33,371 nt of DNA from Eubacteriales bacterium (GCA_030524125.1 JAUNHB010000014.1:1-33371), one strand, 5' to 3'; positions 16,332 to 26,428 are shown, numbered from the stretch's first letter. Program-made: numbers and translations. Notes: generated from the letters alone by a model not told the origin.

Positions 16332-17450
16332 TTATCCCGCCAGCTCCTCCGGGTTCAGGCACAGAAGCTCCGGCAGGACGAAGCGGCCATCCCTGCGGAT
16401 CAGCACGTCGTCGAAGTAAATCTCTCCTCCTCCGTACTCCGGGCGCTGGATCCAGACCAGATCCCAGTGGATGGACGAGACGTTTCCGTTGGGCGCCTCT
16501 TCGTAGCAGTTGCCCGGCGTGAAATGGATCGAGCCCATGATCTTCTCGTCAAACAGAATGTCCTTCATGGGATGGAGCACGTACGGATTGACTCCGATGG
16601 CAAACTCGCCCACGTAGCGCGCGCCCTCGTCAGTGTCGAACACCTGATTGATCCGCTCCGTGTCGTTGGCCGCGGCCTCCACGATCCTGCCGTTCTCAAA
16701 GGTCAGGCTGATATTCTCATAGGTAAAGCCCTGATACACCGACGGCGCGTTGTAGCGGATCGTACCGTTGACCGAATCCCGCACCGGCGCGGTGAACACC
16801 TCCCCGTCGGGGATATTCATGCGGCCCGCGCAGGGAATGGCCGGGATCCCTTTGATGGAAAAACGAAGATCCGTCCCCGGCCCCACGAGGCGCACCCGGT
16901 CCGTACGCTCCATCAGCTTCACCAGCGCCTCCATAGCCTTCTCCATCCGGCTGTAATCCAGATTGCACACATGGAAATAAAAGTCCTCGAACGCCTCCGT
17001 GCTCGTCCCGGAAAGCTGCGCCATGGCGTCGTTCGGGTAGCGGAGCACCACCCAGCGGGTCTTCGGCACGCGGATCCCGTGGTGCACCGGCGTCACATAA
17101 TATTTCTCGTAGAGGGCCATCCGGTCTGCGGGCACGTCGGACAGCTCCGTCACATTGTCGCTTCCGCGCACGGCGATGTAGCAGTCCATCATGGACATTT
17201 CCATGCCGTCCACCTGAGCCATGAGCTCCATCTGCTCCTTCGTGCACTCCAGAAGCTGCTGCCTCTGGAGCTGCGGATCCGTGTAGTGGACGAAGGGAGT
17301 TCCCCCCGCCCGGTAGATCTGGCGGATCAGCTCCTTCGCCAGCGGCCGCGTGCTCTCCCCCGTATAGTGCACATACACTTTATCTCCCGGCTTCACCTGA
17401 CAGGAATAATTGACCAGATTCCGCGCCAGCGCCGTGATTCTTTCATCCAT
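16332..17450 (-). CDS. Aminopeptidase, peptidase family M29
   Basis: This 372-residue cytoplasmic metallopeptidase of the AmpS/AmpT (thermophilic aminopeptidase) family removes N-terminal amino acids from peptides. Candidate metal ligands, in family order, are Glu217 (NIPDGEVFTAP), Glu282 (YVGEFAIG), His309 (GSIHFTPGNC), and His328 with Asp330 (SIHWDLVW). The N-terminal half (about 1-190) matches the family's lid domain. AAAGGAG precedes ATG 17450. The length is slightly below the roughly 400-410 residues common in this family, but no catalytic element is missing. It starts 21 bases after the large unknown gene, so the two are probably co-transcribed, and a terminator follows it. Confidence 0.92.
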   Translation of the reverse strand: MDERITALARNLVNYSCQVKPGDKVYVHYTGESTRPLAKELIRQIYRAGGTPFVHYTDPQLQRQQLLECTKEQMELMAQVDGMEMSMMDCYIAVRGSDNVTELSDVPADRMALYEKYYVTPVHHGIRVPKTRWVVLRYPNDAMAQLSGTSTEAFEDFYFHVCNLDYSRMEKAMEALVKLMERTDRVRLVGPGTDLRFSIKGIPAIPCAGRMNIPDGEVFTAPVRDSVNGTIRYNAPSVYQGFTYENISLTFENGRIVEAAANDTERINQVFDTDEGARYVGEFAIGVNPYVLHPMKDILFDEKIMGSIHFTPGNCYEEAPNGNVSSIHWDLVWIQRPEYGGGEIYFDDVLIRRDGRFVLPELLCLNPEELAG

Positions 17451-17471
17451 CGGTCTTGCTCCTTTCTGTTT

Positions 17472-19967
17472 CTACGGAAGGCAGGAGAAGAACAGGCTGC
17501 CGGCCTCCTCAAACATGGCCGTGCCGTCGTTCATGCCCAGTCTGGTAAGCTCCGTCCTGCCCGGTTCGTAGTAAATAATGTTCTGGGCATCATAGCCCAC
17601 GATCAGCGCCGCGCCTCCGCCCGGTGTCACCGCCGCTACCGGAGAGCCGGCGCTCACATAGTAGAGCGCCATGCTGAGACTGCAGCCCGGAAGCAGCGCG
17701 CAGTCCTCGCCCAGCTCCCTTTGCAGGATCTCCCACGCTTCCGCTCCCTGATCCATTTCCGCCTGCACGTCCGTATAGATCTGCCGCTGTCTGAGGAGAA
17801 GCTGAAGGCACTGCGCCAGAGGCGAGCCGTCGGCGGAGATCGTCTCCGGATCCTCAAAGCCTTCGATCTGCGTGCGGGTCTTTCGTCCGCCCCGGTCCCA
17901 GCGGCAGGTTCCGTCCTTCCAGACCGATCCCATCGCGTCGTAGGCATAGATCACCGCCTCCGAAAGCGTCTCGAAGCCCGCGGCCTGTCCGTCGTAGGAA
18001 TACGCCAGATAAAGCCCGTCTCCGCTCTCCTCTCTCTCGATGGTCCTGCTCTGCTCGTAGAGCACCAGCCGCACGTTCGGCCGCTTCATGGAACCGTTCT
18101 TTATGGTTCCCTCATAGGACAGTACATATTCATTTCTCCGCGTATCGTCATACACCGTGCCAAGCTTCAGAAGCTGGCTCGCCGGCTCGCTCGTATAGGT
18201 GATGGGCTCTCCCAGCGTCTCCTGCCAGCTTCCGTCCGCCGCCCGCGCGATGCAGGCCAGATCGATCCGGTTCTCCACGACGGAAATGCTCTCCACATAT
18301 TTTCCTTTGGAGGCGTATTCAAATTCACGCACCTCGTTCCCCGTGTGATCGCGGATGACCACGCAGTACATGGGAACCGTCTCCCGGCCCGCCTGATCGG
18401 TGGAAATGTCCTCGCTGCGGGCGATCCCGTAGATCAGATCCTCCTTCATAAAGCCGAGCGCCCGGAGAGTCTCCCCCTCTCCCGGCTCGATCCGGCTTAC
18501 CCGTCCGGTCTCCGTGTCCAGAAGACAGATCCCTCCGGTCTCCCCGTCGTTCCATGCCGCCAGCGCCTTGCTGTCCGACACGTGGAGTCCGTCCTCCGTG
18601 ATTCCCCCGGCCAGGATCTCCGTCGAGCAGTCCGAAAGCTCAATCTGACAGATTGTTCCCTCGTAGGCGATCCACGCCTGCCCGTTGTTGTTCTGGACGG
18701 CCAGCTTCCCCACGTCCTCCTTGAGCGCCTCGTACGGGCGGCTGCTCCTGATAAAGAACAGCTCCTCCACCGTGTTGAGGAGGGCGTCGTAATGGCAGAG
18801 CAGCACGCCGCTCCTGCCCTCGTATTTTCCCCGGTTCATGTATCCGCAGACGAGAAAATCCATACTTCCGGAGTCGTCCACGCTCAGGATCCGGAACTCA
18901 TGGGCTCCGTATTGTCCCCGCCTGTCCTCCCCGTCCTCAAACCCGTAGACCAGACTTAACCGGTTCTGGCCGAAATCATAGCACCAGAGCTGTCCCTGCT
19001 GCACAAAGCCGATGACGTTCTCCTCGCTGTTCTCCATGTAGTTGAGCTCGCCGCTCTGGATGCCGAACGAGATCTCTCCGTCCTGCACGAGCTGCCGCCC
19101 CGGCTCGAAGATCCGGTCCGTCCACCGCTCGTAGGCCAGCAGATAGATCCGGGTGGCCGTATAGCGCAGCCGGAACGCCTCCCGCACCTCGTAGCGCTCC
19201 CCGGTCTGCGTATCCTCCGCCTCGTATTCCATCACCAGCGCCGTGACGTCCCCGTCCAGCTCCGTGAGGCGCACCAGCGGCTCCTCCGTCTGGCTCACCT
19301 GCATATCTCCCCAGGTGACCGGGCCGGAGCGGGAATGAATATTCACATATCCCAGGCTTTTTCCGTCCATGGAGCCGTCCTGCTCCAGATAGTTCAGGAC
19401 GCCGTCCGAGTCCTTACGAAGCGTCATATCGTGGAAGCTTTCCGCAAATTCCAGACAATCCTCCACATGGTTGTCTCCCAGATAGGACAGCAGCGAGTAG
19501 AAATACACCGCCTCATACGAATCCGTCTCCGCCGTCAGGATCAAAAGGTATTTTTCTCCCCGCGTCAGCAGGTCCTTCAGCTCCAGCGATACGTGGAGAT
19601 ATCTGCCGTCGTCCTCTGTCTCAAGCGCTTCTCCGCTCTCCACCAGCCGGCTCCCGTCGAGGCTTCTGACCTCATAGGACAGAGACTCGATCCGGGCGTT
19701 GTACTTCTCCACGGCCAGCTCCAGCCGGTGGTCGTCGGACACGCCGATGATGCAGTCTCTCATGCTGCTTCCGTCCATGGCCTCCACATATCCGTGCATC
19801 TCGTTGTACAGGACTCCGTCCTTCTCCGCATAGGCCACCGGAAGAGCGGCTTCCGCCATCTCTCCGGTCATATCCCGGTTGCCCATGCGCGTCATATAAC
19901 TCATAAAACCGATCCCTGCCAGAAAAGCCAGAAGAACGGTCGCGCATCTGATCATCTTTTTTTTCAT
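17472..19967 (-). CDS. Large membrane-anchored extracytoplasmic protein of unknown function with a C39-like tail
   Basis: This 831-residue protein was not recognised as a named family. A Lys-rich start and one hydrophobic helix (about 6-24, no lipobox cysteine) predict an outside-facing, anchored or secreted protein. The bulk (about 50-690) is beta-rich with repeating stretches such as QGQLWCYDFGQNRLSLVYG and ETGGICLLDTETGRVSRIE, suggesting a propeller-like sensor or binding domain. The last 130 residues recall C39-like cysteine peptidases: a Cys at about 720 (AQCLQLLL), a GSPVAA segment, and ALIVGYDAQNIIYYEP. The histidine normally before the VGYD-like string is missing, so activity is doubtful. 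The start at 19967 was chosen because GGAG lies six bases upstream; a start four codons earlier lacks a ribosome binding site. It has its own promoter and sits directly before an aminopeptidase gene. Confidence 0.8.
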   Translation of the reverse strand: MKKKMIRCATVLLAFLAGIGFMSYMTRMGNRDMTGEMAEAALPVAYAEKDGVLYNEMHGYVEAMDGSSMRDCIIGVSDDHRLELAVEKYNARIESLSYEVRSLDGSRLVESGEALETEDDGRYLHVSLELKDLLTRGEKYLLILTAETDSYEAVYFYSLLSYLGDNHVEDCLEFAESFHDMTLRKDSDGVLNYLEQDGSMDGKSLGYVNIHSRSGPVTWGDMQVSQTEEPLVRLTELDGDVTALVMEYEAEDTQTGERYEVREAFRLRYTATRIYLLAYERWTDRIFEPGRQLVQDGEISFGIQSGELNYMENSEENVIGFVQQGQLWCYDFGQNRLSLVYGFEDGEDRRGQYGAHEFRILSVDDSGSMDFLVCGYMNRGKYEGRSGVLLCHYDALLNTVEELFFIRSSRPYEALKEDVGKLAVQNNNGQAWIAYEGTICQIELSDCSTEILAGGITEDGLHVSDSKALAAWNDGETGGICLLDTETGRVSRIEPGEGETLRALGFMKEDLIYGIARSEDISTDQAGRETVPMYCVVIRDHTGNEVREFEYASKGKYVESISVVENRIDLACIARAADGSWQETLGEPITYTSEPASQLLKLGTVYDDTRRNEYVLSYEGTIKNGSMKRPNVRLVLYEQSRTIEREESGDGLYLAYSYDGQAAGFETLSEAVIYAYDAMGSVWKDGTCRWDRGGRKTRTQIEGFEDPETISADGSPLAQCLQLLLRQRQIYTDVQAEMDQGAEAWEILQRELGEDCALLPGCSLSMALYYVSAGSPVAAVTPGGGAALIVGYDAQNIIYYEPGRTELTRLGMNDGTAMFEEAGSLFFSCLP

Positions 19968-20023
19968 CTTGTTCTCCATCGCCGCCGACGGTCTTCGTTG
20001 TTCACAGCGGCGTTCCGTTTTTC

Positions 20024-20052
20024 ATTCTAGCAGTCTTTTTCCCCCGGGTCAA
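20024..20052 (-). promoter_or_regulatory. Sigma-A promoter of the large unknown gene and the aminopeptidase
   Basis: On the minus strand TTGACC (20052-20047) and TAGAAT (20029-20024) are exactly 17 bp apart, each with a 5/6 match. It lies in the 98-base gap after the small hypothetical gene. Confidence 0.75.
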
Positions 20053-20065
20053 GCCGGGCGTACGT

Positions 20066-20500
20066 TCACCGGCTCCGATGCTTTTTCCTTCTCTTCATCA
20101 TCTCCTGGAGCAGCAGCACGCCGATCAGGTCCCGCACCGCGTCCCAGTCCGGCTCCTGTTCCCCGAAATCCTCCCCTTTTCTCGCGCTGTCCCACACCTC
20201 CCTGGACTTGTGCAGAAGCGACAGCCGGTCCGGATATTCGTCGTACATCATGCTCCCCTCGTACTCCAGACGGCAGCAGGCGTCCTCCACATACGGCCTG
20301 AGCCTTCTGGCCATGAGAGGATACAGCTCGCCCAGCCTCCGGGCGTCCGCCTCGTCCTCCATCTTCTCCGGATCGTTCCACAACCCCCAGTAGTTCATCC
20401 GCGAACCGTACGGGTACAGCCACGGAAAGGATCTCTGCTCCGCCCCCGGGCTGAAAGGCGCGCCGATCGAATAAGGATTCCACTCTCTGACTTCTTTCAT
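20066..20500 (-). CDS. Small conserved-looking hypothetical protein
   Basis: This 144-residue protein could not be assigned a function. It starts with MKEVREWNPYSIGAP, is rich in Tyr, Trp, Arg and acidic residues, and contains the stretch LYPLMARRLRPYVEDACCRLE followed by GSMMYDEYPDR, then a C-terminal amphipathic helix ending in a basic tail (MKRRKKHRSR). No signal peptide or membrane helix is visible, so it is probably cytoplasmic. A GGAG lies 11 bases before ATG 20500. A second open frame on the same strand (20049-20507) has a composition typical of a shadow and was rejected. It resembles short proteins seen in other Lachnospiraceae, by memory only. It lies between the V-ATPase terminator and the large unknown gene. 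Confidence 0.75.
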   Translation of the reverse strand: MKEVREWNPYSIGAPFSPGAEQRSFPWLYPYGSRMNYWGLWNDPEKMEDEADARRLGELYPLMARRLRPYVEDACCRLEYEGSMMYDEYPDRLSLLHKSREVWDSARKGEDFGEQEPDWDAVRDLIGVLLLQEMMKRRKKHRSR

Positions 20501-20583
20501 GAGACAAAACTCCGTTCTTTTTGTATCTGTTTTATCTTATGCAGAGAGGTTTTTCCGGGTGCGCCGCGCTGGACTCTCTCCCC

Positions 20584-20618
20584 AAAAACGGCTCCGGATG
20601 CAGTGCACCCGGAGCCGT
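20584..20618 (-). terminator. Intrinsic terminator of the V-ATPase operon
   Basis: ACGGCTCCGG (20588-20597) and CCGGAGCCGT (20609-20618) form a perfect 10-bp stem with an 11-base loop. On the minus strand it is followed by T5. It lies 35 bases after the subunit D stop. Confidence 0.88.
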
Positions 20619-20652
20619 CCGTCGTCGTTCTTTTGTTCCCGGCCTCGTCCTG

Positions 20653-21333
20653 TCAGCTTTCCGCCGCCAGGGCCGCCTGCCGTTCCTTGTAATGATGCGC
20701 CTCTTCCAGCATCATGTCCTTCACCTTCATCAGCCGGATCTGGGTCGATCTCTCGTTCTCGTCCAGCTTCATGGAGATATACTTGATATTTTCCTGCGCC
20801 TGCGGAATGATCACATGCTCCAGCGCGTTGACGCGCCTTCGGGTCTTCTCGATCTCCGCCGCCATGAGCTGGCAGGCCTTCTCGGTCTCGGCCAGACGGA
20901 GCATATCCGGAAGCACGTCGGCCAGCGACCGGACCGCGTCGTCCAGATCTCCGGACGTGAATGCAAAGCCGTAGGAATAAATGTCGTTCTCGTCGGCCGT
21001 CCTCGTCCGGTACTCGAACACCGGGATGTCCACGCTCATAACGTTTTTCCTGGAGGACTCCAGATAGACCTCCTGCTTGGGAGCCATCAGCGCCGTGTGG
21101 AGCGTCTCCTCGGACATACCGGCCTTGGCGATGACGAAGTTCCGGTTCGCCGCCAGGATGCCCTCCTCCACCTTCCGGCGCAGCTCCATATTTTCCCTGA
21201 CCAGATCGAGGAACTGACGCATCAGCTCATCCCGTTTGTCCTTCAGAAGCTTGTGGCCCTTGGCAGCTGTCACGAGCTTTTTCTTCTGGCGCGTCAGCTC
21301 CATCCGGGTGGGGTTCACCTGTGTAGATGCCAC
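20653..21333 (-). CDS. ntpD: V/A-type ATPase subunit D (central rotor stalk)
   Basis: This 226-residue subunit is the coiled-coil rotor shaft running through the A3B3 head. Long helices at both ends (about 8-75, starting NPTRMELTRQKKKLVTAAKG; and about 140-220, with TRRRVNALEHVIIPQ) flank a shorter middle region, as usual for subunit D. Translation starts at GTG 21333 behind AGGAGG. It is the last gene of the operon, 13 bases after subunit B, and a strong terminator follows. Confidence 0.96.
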   Translation of the reverse strand: MASTQVNPTRMELTRQKKKLVTAAKGHKLLKDKRDELMRQFLDLVRENMELRRKVEEGILAANRNFVIAKAGMSEETLHTALMAPKQEVYLESSRKNVMSVDIPVFEYRTRTADENDIYSYGFAFTSGDLDDAVRSLADVLPDMLRLAETEKACQLMAAEIEKTRRRVNALEHVIIPQAQENIKYISMKLDENERSTQIRLMKVKDMMLEEAHHYKERQAALAAES

Positions 21334-21346
21334 TTCACGTCACCTC

Positions 21347-22717
21347 CTACTTTCCGTAGTACTGATCGAGGAACTTATCATCAATACGTTTCAGCTCGCT
21401 TCTGGGCAGAATGGACAGAAGCTTCCAGCCGATGCTCAGGGTCTCTTCGATGCTGCGGTCCGTCTGGAAGCCCTGCGATACGTACTCCTTCTCGAACTCG
21501 TCGGCAAATTTCGCATAGATCAGGTCGATGTCGGACAGAGCCGCCTCTCCGAGGATCGTCATCAGCTCCTTGGCGTCCTTTCCTCTTGCGTAAGCCGCGA
21601 AGAGCTGGTTCAGCGTGTTGGAGTGATCCGCGCGGGTCTTGCCCTCGCCGATTCCCTTGTCCTTCAGACGGGACAGGGACGGGAGCACGTCGATGGGCGG
21701 ATTGATGCCCTTTCTGTAAAGCTCGCGTCCAAGGATGATCTGTCCCTCCGTGATGTATCCGGTCAGGTCGGGGATTGGATGAGTCTTGTCGTCCTCAGGC
21801 ATGGTCAGGATCGGGATCATCGTGATGGATCCCTCCTTGCCCTTCTGGCGTCCCGCTCTCTCATACATCTGCGCCAGGTCCGTATACATGTAGCCCGGAT
21901 AGCCGCGGCGTCCCGGAACCTCCTTGCGGGCCGCGGAGATCTCGCGCAGAGCGTCCGCATAGTTGGTGATGTCGGTCAGGATGACCAGCACGTGCATGTC
22001 CTTCTCAAACGCCAGATACTCGGCGGCGGTCAGCGCCATACGCGGGGTCGCGATACGCTCCACAGCCGGGTCGTTGGCCAGATTGATGAACAGGACGGTA
22101 CGGTCGATGGCTCCCGTCTCCTTGAAGCTCTCCACGAAGAAGTTGGACTCCTCGAAGGTGATACCGAGCGCCGCGAACACCACGGCGAACTTTTCGTCCT
22201 TGCCTCTGACCTTCGCCTGTCTGGCGATCTGCGCCGCCAGCTGGGCGTGGGGCAGTCCGGACGCCGAGAAGATCGGCAGCTTCTGGCCGCGGACCAGCGT
22301 GTTCAGTCCGTCGATGGCAGATACGCCGGTCTGGATGAACTCGTTGGGGTAGCTTCTGGCCGCCGGGTTCATGGGAAGGCCGTTGATGTCCAGTCTCTTG
22401 TCCGGCAGGATCTCCGGGCCTCCGTCGATGGGACGGCCCATACCGTCGAACACGCGCCCCAGCATATCCTCGGACGCTCCCAGCTCCATGCTTCTTCCGA
22501 GGAAGCGCACCTTGCTGTTCGACAGGTTGATGCCGGTGGAGCTCTCAAAGAGCTGCACCATCGCGTCGCTTCCGTTCACCTCCAGCACCTTGCACCGGCG
22601 GGTCTCGCCGTTGGCCAGCTCGATCTCGCCCAGCTCGTCGTAGGTGACGCCCTCCACGTTCTGCACCAGCATCAGCGGTCCGGCTACTTCCTGTATTGTT
22701 CTGTATTCCTTCGGCAT
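21347..22717 (-). CDS. ntpB: V/A-type ATPase subunit B (non-catalytic head subunit)
   Basis: This 456-residue subunit alternates with subunit A in the ATPase head and helps form the nucleotide sites without being the main catalytic chain. Typical segments are the N-terminal barrel ([15 protein letters not shown]), [19 protein letters not shown] in place of a true P-loop, [20 protein letters not shown], and [21 protein letters not shown]. The ATG at 22717 follows the stop of subunit A with no spacer, suggesting coupled translation. Length is normal for the family. Confidence 0.97.
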   Translation of the reverse strand: MPKEYRTIQEVAGPLMLVQNVEGVTYDELGEIELANGETRRCKVLEVNGSDAMVQLFESSTGINLSNSKVRFLGRSMELGASEDMLGRVFDGMGRPIDGGPEILPDKRLDINGLPMNPAARSYPNEFIQTGVSAIDGLNTLVRGQKLPIFSASGLPHAQLAAQIARQAKVRGKDEKFAVVFAALGITFEESNFFVESFKETGAIDRTVLFINLANDPAVERIATPRMALTAAEYLAFEKDMHVLVILTDITNYADALREISAARKEVPGRRGYPGYMYTDLAQMYERAGRQKGKEGSITMIPILTMPEDDKTHPIPDLTGYITEGQIILGRELYRKGINPPIDVLPSLSRLKDKGIGEGKTRADHSNTLNQLFAAYARGKDAKELMTILGEAALSDIDLIYAKFADEFEKEYVSQGFQTDRSIEETLSIGWKLLSILPRSELKRIDDKFLDQYYGK

Positions 22718-24484
22718 TTAGAAGTCCTCCTTTCCGCGCACGTCCTGGATCTGCACGTCCAGAGTATGCATGATCTTGTCATACTCCTCGTCCAGATTCT
22801 CCTCCAGCGTGTATTTATAACGTCCGATCTGTTCACGGACAGGCAGATTGATCAGTCCCTGCACTCCGGCTCCCGCCCTGAGCGCCTCCATGGATCTGTC
22901 ATAGTATGCCAGCACCAGCCGCATCATGAGCAGCTGCTTCTTCAGCGACGTGTACGTGTCCACCTCATGGAAGGAGTTCTGATGCAGGAAGTCCTCGCGG
23001 ATGGAGCGGGCCGCTTCCATCTTCAGGCGGTCCGGCGCGGACAGGGCGTCCATACCGACCATCTGCACGATCTCGTTGAGCTGCGACTCCTCCTGGAGCA
23101 GAGACATCATCTCCTGACGTCCGGCCATCCACTCCTCCGACACGTTCTTGTTGAACCATCCGGCGATATTGTCCAGATACAGAGAGTAGCTGGTCAGCCA
23201 GTTGATCGCCGGGAAGTGACGCTTGTAGGCCAGCGCCGAATCCAGTCCCCAGAACACCTTGACGATACGCAGCGTCGCCTGGGATACAGGCTCGGAAATA
23301 TCTCCTCCGGGCGGGGATACGGCTCCGATCACGGAGAGCGCTCCCTCTCTTCCGTCCTTTCCAAGGTTGACCACATGGCCGGCTCTCTCATAGAACTGGG
23401 CCAGACGGGAACCGAGGTATGCCGGATATCCCTCCTCGCCGGGCATCTCCTCCAGACGTCCCGACATCTCGCGGAGCGCCTCGGCCCAGCGGGACGTGGA
23501 GTCCGCCATCAGAGCTACGGAATATCCCATGTCGCGGAAATACTCCGCGATCGTGATGCCGGTGTAGATGGACGCCTCGCGGGCGGCCACGGGCATGTCG
23601 GAAGTGTTGGCGATCAGCACGGTCCGCTCCATGAGGGACTTGCCGGTCTTCGGATCCTTCAGCTCCGGGAACTCGTTCAGAACGTCGGTCATCTCGTTTC
23701 CGCGCTCGCCGCAGCCGATGTAGACCACGATATCAGCCTCGGCCCACTTTGCCAGCTGGTGCTGGATGACGGTCTTGCCGCTTCCGAACGGTCCGGGCAC
23801 GGCGGCCACGCCGCCCTTGGCGATGGGGAAGAACATATCGACCACGCGCTGTCCCGTGACGAGCGGCATGGTGGGCGGCAGCTTCTTCTTGTAGGGGCGG
23901 CCTTTACGGACCGGCCACTTCTGCATGAGCGTCACGTCCCGGTCGCCGTCCTTTGTGGACACCACGGCCACCACGTCCTCCACCGTAAAGTCTCCGGCCT
24001 TGATCTCTTTGATCGTTCCCTCTACGCCGTAGGGGATCATGATCCTCTGCTCCACCACGGCCGTCTCCTGGACCGTACCGATGATGTCGCCGGCCTCCAC
24101 CTCGTCCCCGACCTTCGCCGTGGGCACGAAGCTCCACTTCAGATCGCGCTTCAGGGAGGGAACCTCCACGCCGCGCTTTAAGTTGTTTCCGGACACCTTC
24201 ATGATGTCGTCCAGCGGACGCTGGATACCGTCGTAAATGCTGGTGATCAGACCCGGCCCAAGCTCCACGGACAGAGGCATCTCGGTGGATTCCACCGGCT
24301 CGCCCGGCCCGAGGCCCGCCGTCTCCTCATATACCTGAATGGACGCCTGATCCCCGTGCATCTCGATGATCTCGCCGATCAGACGCTGGGAGCTGACGCG
24401 AACCACGTCATACATGTTGGCGTCCCGCATTCCCTCCGCAATGACCAGAGGACCTGCTACTTTTTTTATCGTACCTTTACTCAT
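22718..24484 (-). CDS. ntpA: V/A-type ATPase subunit A (catalytic)
   Basis: This 588-residue subunit hydrolyses (or makes) ATP in the soluble head. The Walker A motif GPFGSGKT is at 231-238 and the catalytic glutamate is Glu260 in [11 protein letters not shown]. The large insertion typical of subunit A lies between the N-terminal barrel and the nucleotide domain (about 110-190). [20 protein letters not shown] is also characteristic. The length fits the family. It starts 36 bases after subunit F, and subunit B follows with no gap. Confidence 0.97.
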   Translation of the reverse strand: MSKGTIKKVAGPLVIAEGMRDANMYDVVRVSSQRLIGEIIEMHGDQASIQVYEETAGLGPGEPVESTEMPLSVELGPGLITSIYDGIQRPLDDIMKVSGNNLKRGVEVPSLKRDLKWSFVPTAKVGDEVEAGDIIGTVQETAVVEQRIMIPYGVEGTIKEIKAGDFTVEDVVAVVSTKDGDRDVTLMQKWPVRKGRPYKKKLPPTMPLVTGQRVVDMFFPIAKGGVAAVPGPFGSGKTVIQHQLAKWAEADIVVYIGCGERGNEMTDVLNEFPELKDPKTGKSLMERTVLIANTSDMPVAAREASIYTGITIAEYFRDMGYSVALMADSTSRWAEALREMSGRLEEMPGEEGYPAYLGSRLAQFYERAGHVVNLGKDGREGALSVIGAVSPPGGDISEPVSQATLRIVKVFWGLDSALAYKRHFPAINWLTSYSLYLDNIAGWFNKNVSEEWMAGRQEMMSLLQEESQLNEIVQMVGMDALSAPDRLKMEAARSIREDFLHQNSFHEVDTYTSLKKQLLMMRLVLAYYDRSMEALRAGAGVQGLINLPVREQIGRYKYTLEENLDEEYDKIMHTLDVQIQDVRGKEDF

Positions 24485-24520
24485 TGAATGGGTTCACCCT
24501 CTTTCTATTCATTTCGCAGC

Positions 24521-24838
24521 TCAGTCCCCGAACAGGATATCCGAGCCGACGGCCTGTTCCACGGACTTCTTCACGCCCTCGATACCCGCGCCGGTATTTC
24601 CCGACACGCCCGGTATCTGGATGATCGCCGGAAGCACCTGCTCCCGGTATCTGTCGATCTCTCTGCCCAGCTGCGCCGCCAGCGCCTCCGTGATGTAGAT
24701 CACGGCGTACTCGCCTCCGGCCAGACGCCGGAGCGTCTCCTCTCCCTCCTGAGCGTCGGATACAGGGCAGATGTCCAGACCAAGCGACGCGAAGCCGTAA
24801 ATGCTGTCGTACGCGCCCATTACCGCTATCTTATACAT
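24521..24838 (-). CDS. ntpG: V/A-type ATPase subunit F
   Basis: This 105-residue subunit binds the rotor shaft subunit D in the central stalk. It has the compact alternating fold expected (MYKIAVMGAYDSIYGFASLGL, then YAVIYITEALAAQL) and the usual IIQIPGVSG segment. Its ATG overlaps the end of the subunit C gene by eight bases, so the two are translationally coupled. In the Enterococcus ntp naming the product is NtpG. Confidence 0.93.
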   Translation of the reverse strand: MYKIAVMGAYDSIYGFASLGLDICPVSDAQEGEETLRRLAGGEYAVIYITEALAAQLGREIDRYREQVLPAIIQIPGVSGNTGAGIEGVKKSVEQAVGSDILFGD

Positions 24839-25802
24839 ACATCTCCCTTACCCTTTCCCGGATGGAATCATCCGATAAGCCGTTCTGCTTGCAGGTCAGG
24901 ATGATCCGCACCGTTTTGATCTCGTTCTCTCTCGCGATCACATAGGCCACCAGCGGCCCCACAGAGAAGGGGTTCGTCTTCTGCGGGCGGATGGTCTCGA
25001 TGATCCGATTGTCGCACCAGCGCTCGAAGGCGGACGGCGATTCCTTGATCGCCTCGGCCGCAGCCGCATATCCCGCGCCGCTTAAATATTCCGTCACAGC
25101 GTCCATGCCCGCCAGCGCCGCGTGCGCAAGCCGGTCGATGTCCAGACTCCCGCACGGCGCCAGCGCGCGCTTCATAAATTCCAGCGATTTTCCGGTCCTG
25201 CACGCGCGCACGGCGATCCGGATGTCGGCCACCGCCACGGTGGATTCCGCATAGTCCCGGATGATGGCGTCCTTCGCCGCTCTTCCGGCTTCCATGATCG
25301 CATCCAGCGTCGCCCGGTCGATGATCACGTCGCAGAGCTGACCGTCCCCGCCGTGCAGAAGCGCATCCACCGCCTCCTCGGCGGCCCCGCGCATATTCTC
25401 CGGAAGCGCCTGATAATCCTTTTCCTGGATGATGCGCGTCAGCTCCTCACCCGACAGCGGCGTGCCCTCATAGAAGATGTTCGCTCCGCTCTTCCCGGTG
25501 CACACCTCCTTGACGGCGGCCTTCAGGTTGTGGAACCAGTTGGGATAGGACAGCACGTCGAAGACGCTCATGTCCACCTGCATCTCCCGCATCGTCTCCC
25601 ATATTTTTTCGCGCTCTCTTGTCAGGATCGCGTCCTGCGTAAGCGGCACGTCCGCGCCGCCCCATCCCCGTTCAGCCAGAAACCGGAGGCAGCTCTCGTG
25701 ATCCCTGCACGCGATCAGCTGCTCGATGACGGACGCCGAGAACAGCGATACCTCCAGCGCGCGGATCCTCGCAACCGCGTAGGTAAACTTTGTTTCAGAC
25801 AA
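24831..25802 (-). CDS. ntpC: V/A-type ATPase subunit C (rotor-to-membrane connector)
   Basis: This 323-residue, mainly helical subunit links the central stalk to the membrane c-ring (called d in other naming). FTYAVARIRALEVSLFS at the N-terminus and EWCDN-like FERWCDNRIIETIRPQ, then PLVAYVIARENEIKTVRIIL near the C-terminus, are family signatures. Translation starts at TTG 25802, supported by GGAGGG six bases upstream; no better start is present. The gene lies 32 bases after subunit E and overlaps subunit F. Confidence 0.95.
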   Translation of the reverse strand: MSETKFTYAVARIRALEVSLFSASVIEQLIACRDHESCLRFLAERGWGGADVPLTQDAILTREREKIWETMREMQVDMSVFDVLSYPNWFHNLKAAVKEVCTGKSGANIFYEGTPLSGEELTRIIQEKDYQALPENMRGAAEEAVDALLHGGDGQLCDVIIDRATLDAIMEAGRAAKDAIIRDYAESTVAVADIRIAVRACRTGKSLEFMKRALAPCGSLDIDRLAHAALAGMDAVTEYLSGAGYAAAAEAIKESPSAFERWCDNRIIETIRPQKTNPFSVGPLVAYVIARENEIKTVRIILTCKQNGLSDDSIRERVREMYV

Positions 25803-25834
25803 TGATAACCCTCCTTCTATGGCAACTATGCCTT

Positions 25835-26428
25835 TTACAAAAACAGGATCTCATTGACCCGGTCCTGCATCTGATCCCGCTTCGCGTCAAACAGGGCCTT
25901 CAGCGTACAATTCTCCTCGATGCCGCCATAGATCAGGACGAAGCCGCTCTCGATGTCCGCAGGCTCCCGCCTCAGAGTCAGGCTTCCGCCCTTCTCCTTC
26001 GCCGCCTCTTTGATCTTCTTCTCAAAATCCGCCGGCATCCTGTCAAGATCCGCCGCCGAGAAGCAGATCTCTCCGTCCTCAGCCAGCACATAGGTCTTCA
26101 ATAATTTTTCCATCGTCAGGAAATAGCTTGCCGTATCCTCTTCCTTCAGGGTACGGTACGCGTCCGCGATCACATCCGCGATGATCTCCTGTCTCGTTTC
26201 GAGCAGCACGAGCTTTCTCTGCTGCTCCGCCGAGGAGGCGGCGCGCCCTTGCTGGTTTTCCAGAAACGCCGCGTCCCTGCCGGCCGCTTCCCGCTCCATG
26301 GAGTCGCAGGCCGCTTTTGCTTCCGCGAGGATCCTCTCCGCCTCCTGTCTGGCGGCTTCGGACCTCTCGCGCGCGGAGGCTTCGGCTTCTTCCTGAATCT
26401 GACTTGTAATCTTTTCCAATCCGGTCAT
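25835..26428 (-). CDS. ntpE: V/A-type ATPase subunit E (peripheral stalk)
   Basis: This 197-residue subunit forms the outer stalk with the G/H subunit. The first half is a long charged coiled coil rich in Ala, Glu and Arg (about 5-90). The second half is a small globular domain ending in GFVLIYGGIEENCTLKALFD, which is characteristic. Spacing to the K gene is 51 bases, the widest gap inside the operon. Confidence 0.93.
   Translation of the reverse strand: MTGLEKITSQIQEEAEASARERSEAARQEAERILAEAKAACDSMEREAAGRDAAFLENQQGRAASSAEQQRKLVLLETRQEIIADVIADAYRTLKEEDTASYFLTMEKLLKTYVLAEDGEICFSAADLDRMPADFEKKIKEAAKEKGGSLTLRREPADIESGFVLIYGGIEENCTLKALFDAKRDQMQDRVNEILFL

Noticed and set aside
16323..18959. An 878-codon plus-strand frame opposite the aminopeptidase and the large unknown gene
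   Set aside because: The minus-strand readings have family motifs, ribosome binding sites and a terminator. The plus-strand frame has none.
21236..24181. A 981-codon plus-strand frame across the V-ATPase A and B genes
   Set aside because: It is antisense to two highly conserved genes and its His/Leu/Arg/Val-rich product shows no domain.
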